A stretch of 54,292 bases of DNA from UBA1794 sp031552405 (GCA_031552405.1 JAVBMN010000004.1:1-54292); one strand, 5' to 3'. Counted from the stretch's first letter, positions 24,626 through 34,397 are shown. A program made the numbers and translations. The notes: generated by a model from the sequence alone, not told the origin.

Positions 24626-26008
24626 ATGAAGAAACTCTTCGGCATTCCGCGCCGTTATTATGCCGTGCTTGCGGTGCAATTTGCCCTGATCATGTCTGTG
24701 ATGGACGGCACGATCATGAATATTGCGCTGCCCACCCTTTCGCAGGGGTTCGGCACCAGCCCCTCGGTCACGATATGGGTAGTAAATGCGTACCAGTTGA
24801 TCATTACCATGTGCCTGCTATCATTCGCTTCGCTGGGCGAGATATTCGGATACCGGCGTATATTCCTGATTGGGGTTACGGTATTTGTCAGCGCTTCGCT
24901 GTCGTGTGCTTTATCAAACTCCTTCTGGGAACTTACCCTCTCCCGCATCGTACAGGGAATCGGAGCAGCCTGCCTGATGAGTGTGAACACGGCTCTCATC
25001 CGCCTCATCTATCCACCCGAGTTCCTGGGGCGCGGCATTGCTCTGAACGCCATGGTGGTGGCCATCTCGGCTGCTGCAGGACCTACCATTGCCGGTGTAA
25101 TCCTTTCTATGGCTTCATGGCACTGGCTCTTTGCCATCAATCTGCCTATCGGTATTTGTGCGTTCATTATTGGGTATTCACTACTCCCGAAGAACCCTCC
25201 TTCCAAAGAGGAGCGTCGATTCGATAAGGTAGGTGCAGTGGCCAATGCGCTGACTTTCGGTTTGTTGGTATATACATTGGATGGCTTTGCACATTCGGAG
25301 AACCGGGAGCTGATGGCTATCCAGTTCCTTCTGCTTATAGTGATAGGCTGGTTTTATGTACGCCAGCAGCTTGGGCAGAAGAATCCCATCCTGCCCATCG
25401 ACCTGCTGCGCATCCCCATCTTCTCTATGTCAATGGCCAGTTCCATTACTTCTTTTTGTGCACAGATGCTGGCCATGGTGTCAATGCCTTTTTTCATGCA
25501 AAACATATTGGGATACAGCGCAGTAGAGATTGGTCTACTGCTTACCCCCTGGCCGCTGGGCACCATCCTGATGGCCCCTGTGGCGGGTCGCCTCGTGGAA
25601 CGGGTACACCCGGGACTGCTGGGTTCTGTGGGAATGATTATATTTGCCACAGGGCTTTTTATGTTGTATCTCCTACCCTCGCATCCCGAAGCGTGGGACA
25701 TCGTGTGGCGCATGGGGCTATGCGGAGTAGGCTTTAGCCTGTTCCAGACTCCGAACAATGTGACGATTGTATCCTCTGCTCCGGAGCGCCGCAGCGGCGG
25801 GGCAAGCGGTATGTTGGGTTCGGCACGCCTGCTGGGGCAAACACTGGGTACTACCCTAGTAGCGCTTGTCTTCCGCATGACACCGCATAAGGAGAGTGCA
25901 CAGTATTGCCTGTTACTGGCAGTGGGGTTTGCCATTACCGCCGCGGTGGTGAGCGGACTCCGCATTTCGCAGCACACGCCGGTATCCAAAAAGACACAGT
26001 CCTTATAA
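24626..26008 (+). CDS. MFS drug transporter, DHA2-type
   Basis: The 460-residue protein has about fourteen hydrophobic segments, typical of the DHA2 (EmrB/QacA) group. It shows MDGTIMNIALPTL in helix 1 (Asp in the first helix as in proton-drug antiporters) and the motif-C-like stretch AISAAAGPTIAGV in helix 5. It would export small toxic compounds using the proton gradient. No adaptor gene is adjacent. It lies 83 bp after the flavodiiron gene, beyond a hairpin. Confidence 0.9.
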   Translation: MKKLFGIPRRYYAVLAVQFALIMSVMDGTIMNIALPTLSQGFGTSPSVTIWVVNAYQLIITMCLLSFASLGEIFGYRRIFLIGVTVFVSASLSCALSNSFWELTLSRIVQGIGAACLMSVNTALIRLIYPPEFLGRGIALNAMVVAISAAAGPTIAGVILSMASWHWLFAINLPIGICAFIIGYSLLPKNPPSKEERRFDKVGAVANALTFGLLVYTLDGFAHSENRELMAIQFLLLIVIGWFYVRQQLGQKNPILPIDLLRIPIFSMSMASSITSFCAQMLAMVSMPFFMQNILGYSAVEIGLLLTPWPLGTILMAPVAGRLVERVHPGLLGSVGMIIFATGLFMLYLLPSHPEAWDIVWRMGLCGVGFSLFQTPNNVTIVSSAPERRSGGASGMLGSARLLGQTLGTTLVALVFRMTPHKESAQYCLLLAVGFAITAAVVSGLRISQHTPVSKKTQSL

Positions 26009-26170
26009 GCAAGTTGAACAATCTGTGCGATTTCGCACGAACAAAGTGCATAAACGCACACGAGATTCACATGCATAAAACGCGTAAAGCTCTGTGAATA
26101 AGCGAGATTAAAACATGGCACAGTATTTGAATGAGTGTATTCACAGAGATGGATATTAACTTATAAATTT

Positions 26171-27187
26171 ATGACGAATATGTGTAAAAGAACTTCCAGC
26201 CTGCTGTTAACCATTTTGTTATCTGCAGTAATAATCCCCTCCTCCCTGTGCGCAGCCGGGAAAAAAGAGTCTGAGAATATAATCCGATATGGCAGTGTGC
26301 ATATCGAAGGCCAAATTGATCCTACGTTTATGGACAAGGCTAAGTCGGTAATAGTTGGTTTCTCCTGTCAGAATCCTTTTGCCTTATCCGATGCGCCATT
26401 AGCACCTATCCGAAGTACAGCCTCTGTGAATAAAGACGGCTCATTTTGTTTTGACACCCCTGAGTTTATGGGGCCTTCGATCTGCTTTCTGGCCATTGGA
26501 AGCGAAATGAAGCGAGTAGGAGAATTGAACCTGATGTACCTTCAACCTGGTGACTCAATTACCGTAAGTACCTCATGGGTGGATAACGCCCCAAAGATAA
26601 ATTATCAGGGAGCCGGAAAGTTTTTCCCCATTGAAGATGGCGAGAAAGTATCATCGTACTTTAACAATGTGATTTCTAATGATGAGATTGTTTCCTTTAG
26701 TACCTTAGACTCCTTGCAAAAGGACAAGAAACGACTGAACCTCTCTCCGGAAATGGATAAATTACTGGAACTACAACTAGACATTTGCATGTTATCTTAT
26801 CTGCGTCGTTCAGAAAATCCTTCCATGACCACTCTCTACTCTTTTCTGCCACGTGTGGACCTGGGAAACCCTTTGGCCCTGTCCACCTACTTATATTATG
26901 CCGGGGTTAGCAATTTATTGACGCAATTGGATATCCCCGAAATCGGAGATACCCCAGTGCAGGAATGGCTGACACTGGCCAAGACGAAGCTTCTTCGTTT
27001 CTATCCCGAGAGCCAGACTTACCTCTACCCCATGCTTCCCGCCATTGCATATTATAAGTATGTGTCGGCAAATACGCCCTTCACCCCTATGCAAATCAAA
27101 GAGATTAAGGCTTACTGGAATCCGGATGTGGAGACTCTTTCTTTAGGCAGTTTCCTTTTGAAACAGAACGAGACCCGCCAGAAATAG
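26171..27187 (+). CDS. Secreted protein of unknown function
   Basis: The ATG at 26171 is preferred because a signal peptide (CKRTSSLLLTILLSAVIIPSSLCA) follows at once; an in-frame ATG at 26135 would add 12 polar residues. The mature part of the 338-residue protein opens with a beta-rich segment (VHIEGQIDPTFMDKAKSVIV, then a DGSFCFDTPEF motif) that loosely recalls DUF4369-type domains of Bacteroidetes thiol-disulfide proteins. The rest is helical, with no CXXC motif. The family is not recognised with certainty. Confidence 0.7.
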   Translation: MTNMCKRTSSLLLTILLSAVIIPSSLCAAGKKESENIIRYGSVHIEGQIDPTFMDKAKSVIVGFSCQNPFALSDAPLAPIRSTASVNKDGSFCFDTPEFMGPSICFLAIGSEMKRVGELNLMYLQPGDSITVSTSWVDNAPKINYQGAGKFFPIEDGEKVSSYFNNVISNDEIVSFSTLDSLQKDKKRLNLSPEMDKLLELQLDICMLSYLRRSENPSMTTLYSFLPRVDLGNPLALSTYLYYAGVSNLLTQLDIPEIGDTPVQEWLTLAKTKLLRFYPESQTYLYPMLPAIAYYKYVSANTPFTPMQIKEIKAYWNPDVETLSLGSFLLKQNETRQK

Positions 27188-27188
27188 T

Positions 27189-27226
27189 GAACCCTCCATG
27201 TTCCACTATTCTTTTGAGAGATCCTA
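27189..27226 (+). repeat. Solo end of the MITE-like repeat
   Basis: AACCCTCCATGTTCCACTATTCT and the following TGAGAGATCCTACC match the left end of the element at 34456-34825 with a few changes. Only one end is present here, 1-2 bp after a stop codon. It suggests a remnant or a palindromic-unit family. Confidence 0.5.
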
Positions 27227-27262
27227 CCTTTAGATCTGTTTAAATTCTCATTTTCCGTTTTG

Positions 27263-27745
27263 TCACTCTATTTCGAGTTTCTTCTTTCTGAACAGGTGAG
27301 TAAAGTCTGTCATCTCCCCACATTCAATACGATAGAAACGCTGGTTGGTGGTGGGTGAATCCAAACCGCCAAGTGCAGGAAGGTAGGGGCCCAACTTAAT
27401 GTAATTAAAGAGGTGCAGAGAACAACCTTCCGGCAAGGCGGGCTTACCGGAATACCACGCAGTTTTAAGGTGGTAATCGGGGTGTTGGTGTATGAATGCA
27501 GCAAGGCGGGCTACCTCTTGCGGAGAGGCATCGCCACCCATGAAGCAAACGCAGGTGATGGCTGCGCCGTAGGTGCGGAGCAGGTGGGTGAGGGAAGCCT
27601 CGTCCAGTACCTCACCGCTGTCGGGCCACAGGTGGGGGCTGTGACAACCGGGACAGCGGTTGGGGCAATTGGTGAGGTTAAGGGCAAGGGTTATCTCGCC
27701 GGGCACCTCCTGAAACACGATGTCATAGCTGCTGACCCGTAGCAT
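27263..27745 (-). CDS. nrdG: Anaerobic ribonucleotide reductase activase NrdG
   Basis: This 160-residue radical SAM enzyme generates the glycyl radical on NrdD. The cluster motif is NCPNRCPGCHSPHLW (CX3CX2C, about 27-41), followed by GGDASPQE. The start overlaps the end of nrdD by 23 bp, so the two are translationally linked. Regulation is presumably through the cobalamin riboswitch upstream of nrdD. Confidence 0.93.
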   Translation of the reverse strand: MLRVSSYDIVFQEVPGEITLALNLTNCPNRCPGCHSPHLWPDSGEVLDEASLTHLLRTYGAAITCVCFMGGDASPQEVARLAAFIHQHPDYHLKTAWYSGKPALPEGCSLHLFNYIKLGPYLPALGGLDSPTTNQRFYRIECGEMTDFTHLFRKKKLEIE

Positions 27746-29813
27746 AGTGGCGCCGGGCAGCTTCTTCCTGCCGGGGTTGTGAGAAGTTGCTGATGCGTTT
27801 CATATAGCCGATGATACGGGTCAGGTAATCCAGATTCTGACTTTGGCATTCCGGGCAGGCAGAGAGGTTGTGCTTACTGATGTGGCCACAATCATTGCAC
27901 ACGGTATTGGGGATGTTAAAGGTGAAGTAGTTACATCCTTCCTGAGTGGCTACTCGCAGGAGCTGACGGTACTGCGGCTGGCTCAGGTGCTCGTCCAAGT
28001 TAAGGTGCAAAGCAGATCCTCCAGTAAGGTGCTCAATGTATTTCCGGCCGTGCAGGCGGAACTTATCGATGAGGTTTAGTGAGGTGTCTTCTACAATGTA
28101 GAAATAGCTATTATAGCAATCGCGCTTTACGATATAACCGTCGCGACGGTCCCATTTGGCATGCTTCACACCCACGTTTTCGGCGGGTATCATTTCGCAG
28201 TTGAACAGGAGGTCGCGGGTGCGGTACTTCTTGTTATACTCTTCAATGAGGCCTAGGATTTCCTGTACGAAGGAGGTGTAACGCGGGTTGTCGCTAATCT
28301 CGATGCCAAGGGATTCGGCAGCTTCCACCAAACCGTTTACCCCGATGGTGAGGTACTGGCGCCCCAAGTGGATATACCCGGCATCGAACAAGGGGAGCAT
28401 ACCTTTGCTTTGCATGTACTTCAGGTTCTCGTTGTAAGCCATTTGCACTTTGTGCACCAGTTCGGTCACTTCATCCAGGAAGAACAGGTAATGAATCCCC
28501 TTACGAGCAGCATGTTGGATGCAACGATTGAGGTTGATGGTGAGTACACTTTTGGAACCGGTGGATACACCTCCGGCACCCAGGGTGTAGCTGAATCCGT
28601 TGTCCTGTATCTCGTTACGCAAGCGGCAACAGCTGGCCAGTGAGTCGGCATTGTCACTCATATAGGTAAAGAAGGAATGGCCCTCGGCATACATCTCGGC
28701 AGTAAAGTCGCCATACTCGGTATCTTTTGCATCTCCATTTTCGGTGAGCAGTGCCATGGTCTCTACAGGGAAGGTAAGGACAGTACGGGTACGCTCGCGG
28801 TTGAACCATTTCATGAAACGCTTCTGCAACCAGTTGAGAGAGTCCCAGTGGGGACGGCTCCCGTCAGGGAAGTAGAAATTACCGAAGATACTCTCGAAAT
28901 AAAAGCGGTCGTAGTAGGAGATATTCCAGAAAACGGCCTGAAAGTTACGCGCTCCGGTAGGTTGGTTGATGGAGTATACGATTTGCTCGAAATAGTCGGT
29001 CAGCACCTTGTCTAACGTACGTTGTTTGCGGGAGAGGTCCACTACCTTATCTGCTTGCAAGTAGTAGTCTTCTCCAAATTCCAGACCGATGAAGTAGTTC
29101 ATATACATCAAGAACTCCGGGGTGGCACAGGCGCCACTCAGCATGCTGGATACGATGAATACCATATTGATAAAGCCTCCGCAGAAGGACTTCAGGTTGG
29201 TGGGAGCTTTTGAGTTGCCGCCGATGGAGGTGGTTCCTCCCAAGAGCCACGGGTACATGGTGATGCTGGCGCAGTAGTTGGACAGGCTGGTTTCATCATT
29301 TTTGTAGATGAAGTGCTGGTTGAGCAGGTCGATGTAGCGGTCGGATATTTCCTTGCCGTACATTTCCTTCAGGCGATCGGTCAGCATACGGCGGTTCAGA
29401 CGTATGAAGTTCGACTTGGGAAGCTCACCGATGAGGGTGGCCATGTTCTTATTTTCCACGTTGGCATTGGCATCGTACTTGCTGCCGGAGGCAGCATTGG
29501 CTGCATCACAGTAATCCATCAGGAACTTGAGCTTGTCGCGTACTTCGCGGTCTTCCAGGTGTTTTTGCCGGTACAGCATGTAGGCTTTTGCCACAGCATA
29601 GTAGTGCTCGGCCATGAGAGCTACCTCTACCTGGTTTTGTACTTCTTCTACGGAGATGCCATTAGTGATGTGCACACGGCACAGAATGTGACTGATTACC
29701 TCATCGGTGGCAAAACAGCCCACCGACAGGAAGGCTTTGCTGATGGCCCGCCGGATTTTTTCGATGGAGAAGGGTTCTCTGCTTCCGTCTCTCTTAATAA
29801 TGAATGATTCCAT
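27723..29813 (-). CDS. nrdD: Anaerobic ribonucleoside-triphosphate reductase NrdD
   Basis: This class III reductase makes deoxynucleotides without oxygen. The ATG at 29813 (MESFIIKRDGSREPF) gives 696 residues; a start nine codons upstream is less likely. An ATP-cone lies at about 3-95, the catalytic barrel follows, and the C-terminus has a four-Cys zinc site (CNDCGHISKHNLSACPEC) and the glycyl-radical region RIIGYMKR. Length is normal. A cobalamin riboswitch lies in its leader, so vitamin B12 should lower expression, which makes sense if a B12-dependent class II enzyme exists elsewhere. Confidence 0.95.
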   Translation of the reverse strand: MESFIIKRDGSREPFSIEKIRRAISKAFLSVGCFATDEVISHILCRVHITNGISVEEVQNQVEVALMAEHYYAVAKAYMLYRQKHLEDREVRDKLKFLMDYCDAANAASGSKYDANANVENKNMATLIGELPKSNFIRLNRRMLTDRLKEMYGKEISDRYIDLLNQHFIYKNDETSLSNYCASITMYPWLLGGTTSIGGNSKAPTNLKSFCGGFINMVFIVSSMLSGACATPEFLMYMNYFIGLEFGEDYYLQADKVVDLSRKQRTLDKVLTDYFEQIVYSINQPTGARNFQAVFWNISYYDRFYFESIFGNFYFPDGSRPHWDSLNWLQKRFMKWFNRERTRTVLTFPVETMALLTENGDAKDTEYGDFTAEMYAEGHSFFTYMSDNADSLASCCRLRNEIQDNGFSYTLGAGGVSTGSKSVLTINLNRCIQHAARKGIHYLFFLDEVTELVHKVQMAYNENLKYMQSKGMLPLFDAGYIHLGRQYLTIGVNGLVEAAESLGIEISDNPRYTSFVQEILGLIEEYNKKYRTRDLLFNCEMIPAENVGVKHAKWDRRDGYIVKRDCYNSYFYIVEDTSLNLIDKFRLHGRKYIEHLTGGSALHLNLDEHLSQPQYRQLLRVATQEGCNYFTFNIPNTVCNDCGHISKHNLSACPECQSQNLDYLTRIIGYMKRISNFSQPRQEEAARRHYATGQQL

Positions 29814-29944
29814 AAATATACCTCGTATTAAATTGTACATTCGTTACCAGAATCAGGGTTAATGAAAAAGAAGAGGATGGAGTTTCAGGGCATGCGCTCC
29901 GTATGAAACATCTCCTGCTGCTTTTCTCCCGAAAGCCCGGATTA

Positions 29945-30125
29945 TGGTGGTACATGTGGCAGGTCTTCTGACTTGTTTCGGGCGGTGCGCCTTCCCATCG
30001 TGTACCGACAGTGGCATAAAGGATTGCACGCCTTTGAGTGAAACTTACAGCTACGGGGATAGTTCCTGACTTACACAGGATTCCCTTTTAAGCGTGGCAG
30101 CCGGATGGGCAACCATAAGCACCAA
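29945..30125 (-). ncRNA. Cobalamin riboswitch upstream of nrdDG
   Basis: On the minus strand the core elements appear in order: AAAAGGGAATCCTGTG (near 30090), then ACTATCCCCGTAGCTGTAAG (30044-30063), GGAAGGCGCACC (near 29990) and the B12-box-like AGTCAGAAGACCTGCC (29959-29974). These are the conserved pieces of the cobalamin aptamer. The aptamer ends about 130 nt before the nrdD start. No clear terminator is seen in that leader, so control may act on translation. No gene is present in 29814-30436. Confidence 0.92.
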
Positions 30126-30134
30126 ATGCAGGGG

Positions 30135-30142
30135 CAAAGATA
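30135..30142 (-). promoter_or_regulatory. -7 element of the nrdDG riboswitch transcript
   Basis: The minus strand reads TATCTTTG here, matching TAnnTTTG, about 10 bp before the riboswitch begins. No clear -33 TTTG is seen. Confidence 0.6.
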
Positions 30143-30377
30143 CTGTTTCTTTTCAGATGCGAGGTGTTTTCAGATAATAATTATGTGGAGGGATATGCTT
30201 AACTTCATTCATGGATGAGGATGCAAGACATCCCCGTTTTGGAACATCGGGATGCGTAACATTCCGATGAACAGACGCTTCTTTCCCGTATAAATATAAT
30301 ACTATTCCAGGCATTCTACCGAGGTATTCCTTTGCAAAAAGTCGCCTTAACGACTCTGAAAAGAGAATTATTTTATA

Positions 30378-30385
30378 TAATTTTG
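30378..30385 (+). promoter_or_regulatory. -7 element of the M48 peptidase gene
   Basis: TAATTTTG fits the -7 consensus and lies 51 bp before the ATG at 30437. No TTTG -33 is visible. Confidence 0.45.
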
Positions 30386-30436
30386 TGGCACAATTATGCT
30401 TAATAACCCTAATTATTTACTCGTAAAAGAAAAAAG

Positions 30437-31228
30437 ATGAAAAGAATTCTTCTTGTAGCCGCTGTATTGTGCGGCGTAGTAAGTGTAGCGACAGCACAGA
30501 TCAAAATCGGTGGAAAATCCATTAACACAGCGAAAGTGATGCAGGCGGGCAGCGACGCAGTAAAGGCCATTACCCTCTCGGACGCGGATGTAGTTATCCT
30601 GTGCCGCGAATACATGGAATGGATGGATGCCCACAATCCCCTGACAAAGCCCGAAACAGAATATGGGAAGCGTCTGACCAAAATGACGACCAATCTGAGC
30701 AACTGGGACGGTATGAAACTGAATTTTGGCGTGTACGAAGTTATTGACGTGAATGCCTTTGCCTGCGGTGACGGCAGCGTGCGTGTATGTGCAGGACTAA
30801 TGGACCTGATGACAGACGATGAGGTGATGGCTGTAATCGGCCATGAAATAGGTCACGTGGTGAACACCGACTCAAAGGACGCCATGAAGAATGCCTATAT
30901 GGTATCAGCCGCAAAGAATGCCGCCGGAGCAGCCAGCGAAAATGTAGCTAAAATGACCGACTCGGACCTAGGTGCACTGGCTGAATCATTGGCTGGCGCA
31001 CAATTCTCTCAGAAGCAGGAAAATGCAGCAGATGATTATGCCTTTGACTTCTGCGTACGTAACAAGATTGATCCATATGCTATGTACAATGCCTTGAACA
31101 AATTGCTGAAACTCTCGGAAGATGCACCGAAAAGCTCCAAGTTTCGGCAGATGTTCTCCTCACACCCAGATACACAAAAGCGTGTGGCCCGCATGAAAGA
31201 GAAAGCGGATAAGTACACAAAGAAGTAA
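30437..31228 (+). CDS. M48-family zinc metallopeptidase, secreted
   Basis: The 263-residue protein has a signal peptide (MKRILLVAAVLCGVVSVATAQ) and the zinc motif HEIGH (about 136-140). The third ligand Glu lies in QENAADDYA (about 194), and an SSHPDTQKRVARM end is typical of the family. Periplasmic relatives (YcaL, LoiP, BepA) degrade misfolded envelope proteins. It has no TPR domain, so it resembles the small LoiP-like members. A strong hairpin terminator follows. Confidence 0.92.
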   Translation: MKRILLVAAVLCGVVSVATAQIKIGGKSINTAKVMQAGSDAVKAITLSDADVVILCREYMEWMDAHNPLTKPETEYGKRLTKMTTNLSNWDGMKLNFGVYEVIDVNAFACGDGSVRVCAGLMDLMTDDEVMAVIGHEIGHVVNTDSKDAMKNAYMVSAAKNAAGAASENVAKMTDSDLGALAESLAGAQFSQKQENAADDYAFDFCVRNKIDPYAMYNALNKLLKLSEDAPKSSKFRQMFSSHPDTQKRVARMKEKADKYTKK

Positions 31229-31253
31229 AACTACCCCTCTCCTATTTATAAAT

Positions 31254-31308
31254 ATACTACCTCAGGGATAAGCCCTAAAAGGGGTACTCCTGAGGTAGTA
31301 TTGTTTTT
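31254..31308. terminator. Bidirectional terminator between M48 and SNF2 genes
   Basis: ATACTACCTCAGG (31254-31266) and CCTGAGGTAGTAT (31289-31301) are a perfect 13-bp inverted repeat followed by TTGTTTTTATTT. It separates two convergent genes. Confidence 0.85.
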
Positions 31309-31318
31309 ATTTCATTTA

Positions 31319-33799
31319 TTACCGCCTGCCACTTAGTATTTTCCCTAAAGCGGTAAGGAGCTCTGCCACGCTGTCTGCATCGGGTACGGGCAGGCGCAGG
31401 GTGTGGCAACCGGTAGTGGGATCCTTCTCTACCAGTCTGCCAGCCAGTTCCCGGGTTTTCTCGGGGCTGGACAAGGTGTCTGTCAGGAAAGAAAAGAAAT
31501 CAGGAGCCTGTTCCGTGCCCTGCAAAGGTTCTTTCCGGGGTGTAAGCTCGGAGGTTGAAACAGGGGTTTCTGATTCAGGAGTGGTAAGTTCATCCCAATC
31601 CTCAGGGTCTCCAAAGAGTTCGCCCTGGCGGGGGAACCCACGAGATACGGCATCGGCATCAGTCTTTTCCCGTTCGGCAGGGGGCAGAAGGCGCTCGGCT
31701 TCCAGTTCTTTTTCCGTATTCTCACGGGCAGCCTCCTCTTGCGGTAACTTTTCTTTTGCGGCTTCCTCTTCCTCGGTTAGGGTAACGATGGATTCCATGA
31801 GATCGTCAAACTTGCTGTTCTCCAGAAACACCTGGTCATTGCCGCCATCCAGTATCCCCTCAAAGAGCGCCGCCTTGAAGTGCAGGGTGGTGAGCATCCG
31901 CTCTTCTATGGAATGCTGCGAGATGAAGTGAATGATCTGCACCCGGGTATCCTGCCCTATGCGGTAAATGCGGGAGATACGCTGCTCCAGGATGGCAGGA
32001 TTCCAAGGGAGATCCAGGTTGATGAGTACGGAAGCTGTCTGCAGGTTAAGGCCGGTACTCCCTGTATCGGTAGACAGGAATACGCGACATTCGGGCTCCA
32101 CGGTAAACTCACGGATCAACTCGTTTCGCTTCCCGGAAGCTATCCCTCCGTGCAGATAGGCGTAGCGGATACCCAGACGATCCAGTTCCTGCGCCACAAT
32201 GCGTGTCATTCGTTCCCACTGGCTGAAGATGACTACCTTCTCGTCACCCCCTTCGTATATGTCGGTCAGGATGTTGACAAGCTCGGCAATCTTCGTGTCA
32301 TGCCGCGTTTTCTTATCCAGTATATAGGTACTGTCGCACACCATGCGCATTTGCGAAAGGGCCAGCAACAGGCGGTTCCGGTCTTTTTCCGCCAGATGGC
32401 GGGTACGCTTCCACTTCTGAACCAGTCCGGCTACTACGGCCTGAAACTCATCGTGCATCTTCCGTTGCGGATTGGTCATGGGAACTCGCAGGGTGCGATC
32501 TGTCCGTGCCGGAAGCTGCAGGGCCACTTCGCGCCTGAGGCGACGCAACAGCACATGGCGTAGTTTGTCACCAATCGCATTCAAGCCCTGATAACCAATG
32601 GTTTGCCCACTTTCATTGATAAGGGTCGTATCATGCATGAAGCGATAATAAGGCCCCAGGCAGTACTTATCTACAAACTGCACAATGCCATACAGCTCAT
32701 CAATCTTATTCTGCAAAGGAGTACCGGAGAGCACAATGGTATAAGAAGATTGTACCCGACGGGCACCCTGCGAAATCTGCGTCTTCCAGTTCTTGAGGCG
32801 TTGCGCTTCGTCCATAATAAGCAGGTCGGCACTCACGCTACGATTCTTCACATCATTACACAACGTATTGTAAGACACGATCTTATAGAATGCTTGCTTT
32901 TCATACAGCTGGTTGCGTACCAGTTGGTTGCCCTCGATAATAAGCGCTTCCGTGGCAGTAAAACGCTCAATCTCATGCTGCCACTGGTACTTCAATGAAG
33001 TAGGGCACAGGATAAGGACGGAGGTACACAACTTCTGTCGCTTCAGCAGTTCGGCAGTGGCAATGGCCTGAATGGTTTTCCCCAGCCCCATCTCATCGGC
33101 CAGTATACTACGGCCGGCACGAAAGGCAAAGAGGACTCCCTCTTTCTGGTATGGATACAAGGGTACTTTCAGCAGGCTGTCCAAGTCTTTATGGGCTTGA
33201 AGATGCTCCACCTGACGCTCACGCTGCAACCGCTCACGGTGCTCAAGGATGAACTCCATTGCATCCGGATAACAACGAAAAGTACTGCTCAGGCGGGCAG
33301 CCTGTTGCAAAAATCCGGATATGCTGTACAGGCATTCTTCGCGAAGCACTCCTTCCGAAGTGAAATAGGCAGCAGCCAGATTGCGAAGCTCATTTTCCTG
33401 CTCCGGACCGAAACGGATACATACCTTCCGCTCACCTTTGTAGGAAAGATACACTGAGGTATAAGGTGGTTCGTAAGCATACACCGGTTGGTGATTCTGC
33501 TCTATCCAGATCCGCACTGCCTCAATATGTTTACACGTACCCAGCTGACTAGTCTTGAAATCAAAACAATCGCAATAATTCCAGGGATTGCCCAGACCAC
33601 GGTATACCACCTTATAGCTATTGTTGGAAATTGGGTTTGACACCTGATAATCGCCCGGCGAGAACTGCTCGTCAACGGCCATAATATGAAACCAGCCTTT
33701 GGCAGCTGCAAGTCGCCGAAGGGCAACCTGCCATTCTTCCAACGTCATTCCCTCGGGCTTGCGGTTCACAGAAAGTGGCATCCCGCTTTGATCTTTCAT
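31319..33799 (-). CDS. SNF2-family helicase with SWIM zinc finger
   Basis: This 826-residue DNA translocase carries a SWIM finger near the N-terminus (Cys76, Cys78, Cys89, His91). The SNF2 ATPase follows, with Walker A DEMGLGKT (about 236), the DEAQ box (about 328) and motif VI region SRIYRIGQ (about 612). The tail beyond about 680 is rich in Glu, Pro and charged residues and looks disordered. Relatives remodel nucleoprotein or assist transcription and repair; no partner methylase or nuclease is adjacent, so a defence role is not indicated. Confidence 0.9.
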   Translation of the reverse strand: MKDQSGMPLSVNRKPEGMTLEEWQVALRRLAAAKGWFHIMAVDEQFSPGDYQVSNPISNNSYKVVYRGLGNPWNYCDCFDFKTSQLGTCKHIEAVRIWIEQNHQPVYAYEPPYTSVYLSYKGERKVCIRFGPEQENELRNLAAAYFTSEGVLREECLYSISGFLQQAARLSSTFRCYPDAMEFILEHRERLQRERQVEHLQAHKDLDSLLKVPLYPYQKEGVLFAFRAGRSILADEMGLGKTIQAIATAELLKRQKLCTSVLILCPTSLKYQWQHEIERFTATEALIIEGNQLVRNQLYEKQAFYKIVSYNTLCNDVKNRSVSADLLIMDEAQRLKNWKTQISQGARRVQSSYTIVLSGTPLQNKIDELYGIVQFVDKYCLGPYYRFMHDTTLINESGQTIGYQGLNAIGDKLRHVLLRRLRREVALQLPARTDRTLRVPMTNPQRKMHDEFQAVVAGLVQKWKRTRHLAEKDRNRLLLALSQMRMVCDSTYILDKKTRHDTKIAELVNILTDIYEGGDEKVVIFSQWERMTRIVAQELDRLGIRYAYLHGGIASGKRNELIREFTVEPECRVFLSTDTGSTGLNLQTASVLINLDLPWNPAILEQRISRIYRIGQDTRVQIIHFISQHSIEERMLTTLHFKAALFEGILDGGNDQVFLENSKFDDLMESIVTLTEEEEAAKEKLPQEEAARENTEKELEAERLLPPAEREKTDADAVSRGFPRQGELFGDPEDWDELTTPESETPVSTSELTPRKEPLQGTEQAPDFFSFLTDTLSSPEKTRELAGRLVEKDPTTGCHTLRLPVPDADSVAELLTALGKILSGRR

Positions 33800-33830
33800 G
33801 GTACAGTACTATTAAAAGTTATCTTTGTAT

Positions 33831-33862
33831 TTTGCGAAATGCAAAAATAAATAATATATTTG
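33831..33862 (+). promoter_or_regulatory. Consensus promoter of the DoxX gene
   Basis: TTTG (33831-33834), a 20-bp spacer and TATATTTG (33855-33862) match the Bacteroides -33/-7 consensus exactly. The start codon is 76 bp downstream of the -7 element. Confidence 0.7.
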
Positions 33863-33938
33863 AAAACCATTGGCATGCAGGGAACTCTTTTTGGGTATTT
33901 TCGTTTATTAGGAAACGCATTTAATAAAATATTGAATT

Positions 33939-34397
33939 ATGAATAAATTTGTAAACTTTCTCTTCCCTTCGGAAGGTTACAAGGCAGGATCTTCATTCTT
34001 CCTGCTTTTGATGCGGGTGTTATTTGGCGTATTACTGATGACACATGGCTATCAGAAATTAATCGCTTTTGAGCAACTATCGGCAGTATTTCCCGATCCC
34101 CTCGGAGTGGGCAGCCATGTATCCCTGGGATTGGCCATATTTGCAGAGTTCTTCTGCGCACTGGGTTTTGTGTTCGGAGCATTTTATCGCCTGGCCATGA
34201 TACCCATGATTTTTACCATGATGGTAGCTTTCTTTATTATCCATGCCAGCGATCCGTTCGCAGTAAAGGAGCTGGCCTTTGTGTATCTGGTAGTATACAT
34301 ACTGATGTATGTAACCGGTCCGGGGAAGTTTTCATTAGATTACCTCGTAGCCATACGCCTGGCCAAAGACAAGAGCAGTACCGACAAGAGCGTATAA
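33939..34397 (+). CDS. DoxX-family membrane protein
   Basis: The 152-residue product has four hydrophobic helices (about 20-40, 60-80, 84-106 and 111-132) and the DoxX features LMRVLFGVLLMTHGYQKL and AEFFCALGFVFGAFYRLA. DoxX proteins are linked with redox or quinone metabolism and oxidative stress defence, without a settled biochemical role. It stands alone, with a repeat element downstream. Confidence 0.88.
   Translation: MNKFVNFLFPSEGYKAGSSFFLLLMRVLFGVLLMTHGYQKLIAFEQLSAVFPDPLGVGSHVSLGLAIFAEFFCALGFVFGAFYRLAMIPMIFTMMVAFFIIHASDPFAVKELAFVYLVVYILMYVTGPGKFSLDYLVAIRLAKDKSSTDKSV

Noticed and set aside
25354..26121. Minus-strand ORF of 255 codons opposite the MFS gene
   Set aside because: It is antisense to the transporter and without a recognisable domain.
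31319..33799. SNF2 helicase as part of a DISARM- or restriction-type defence system
   Set aside because: No methylase, nuclease or phospholipase gene is adjacent; neighbours are an M48 peptidase and DoxX, and the SWIM/SNF2 layout is common in ordinary chromosomes.
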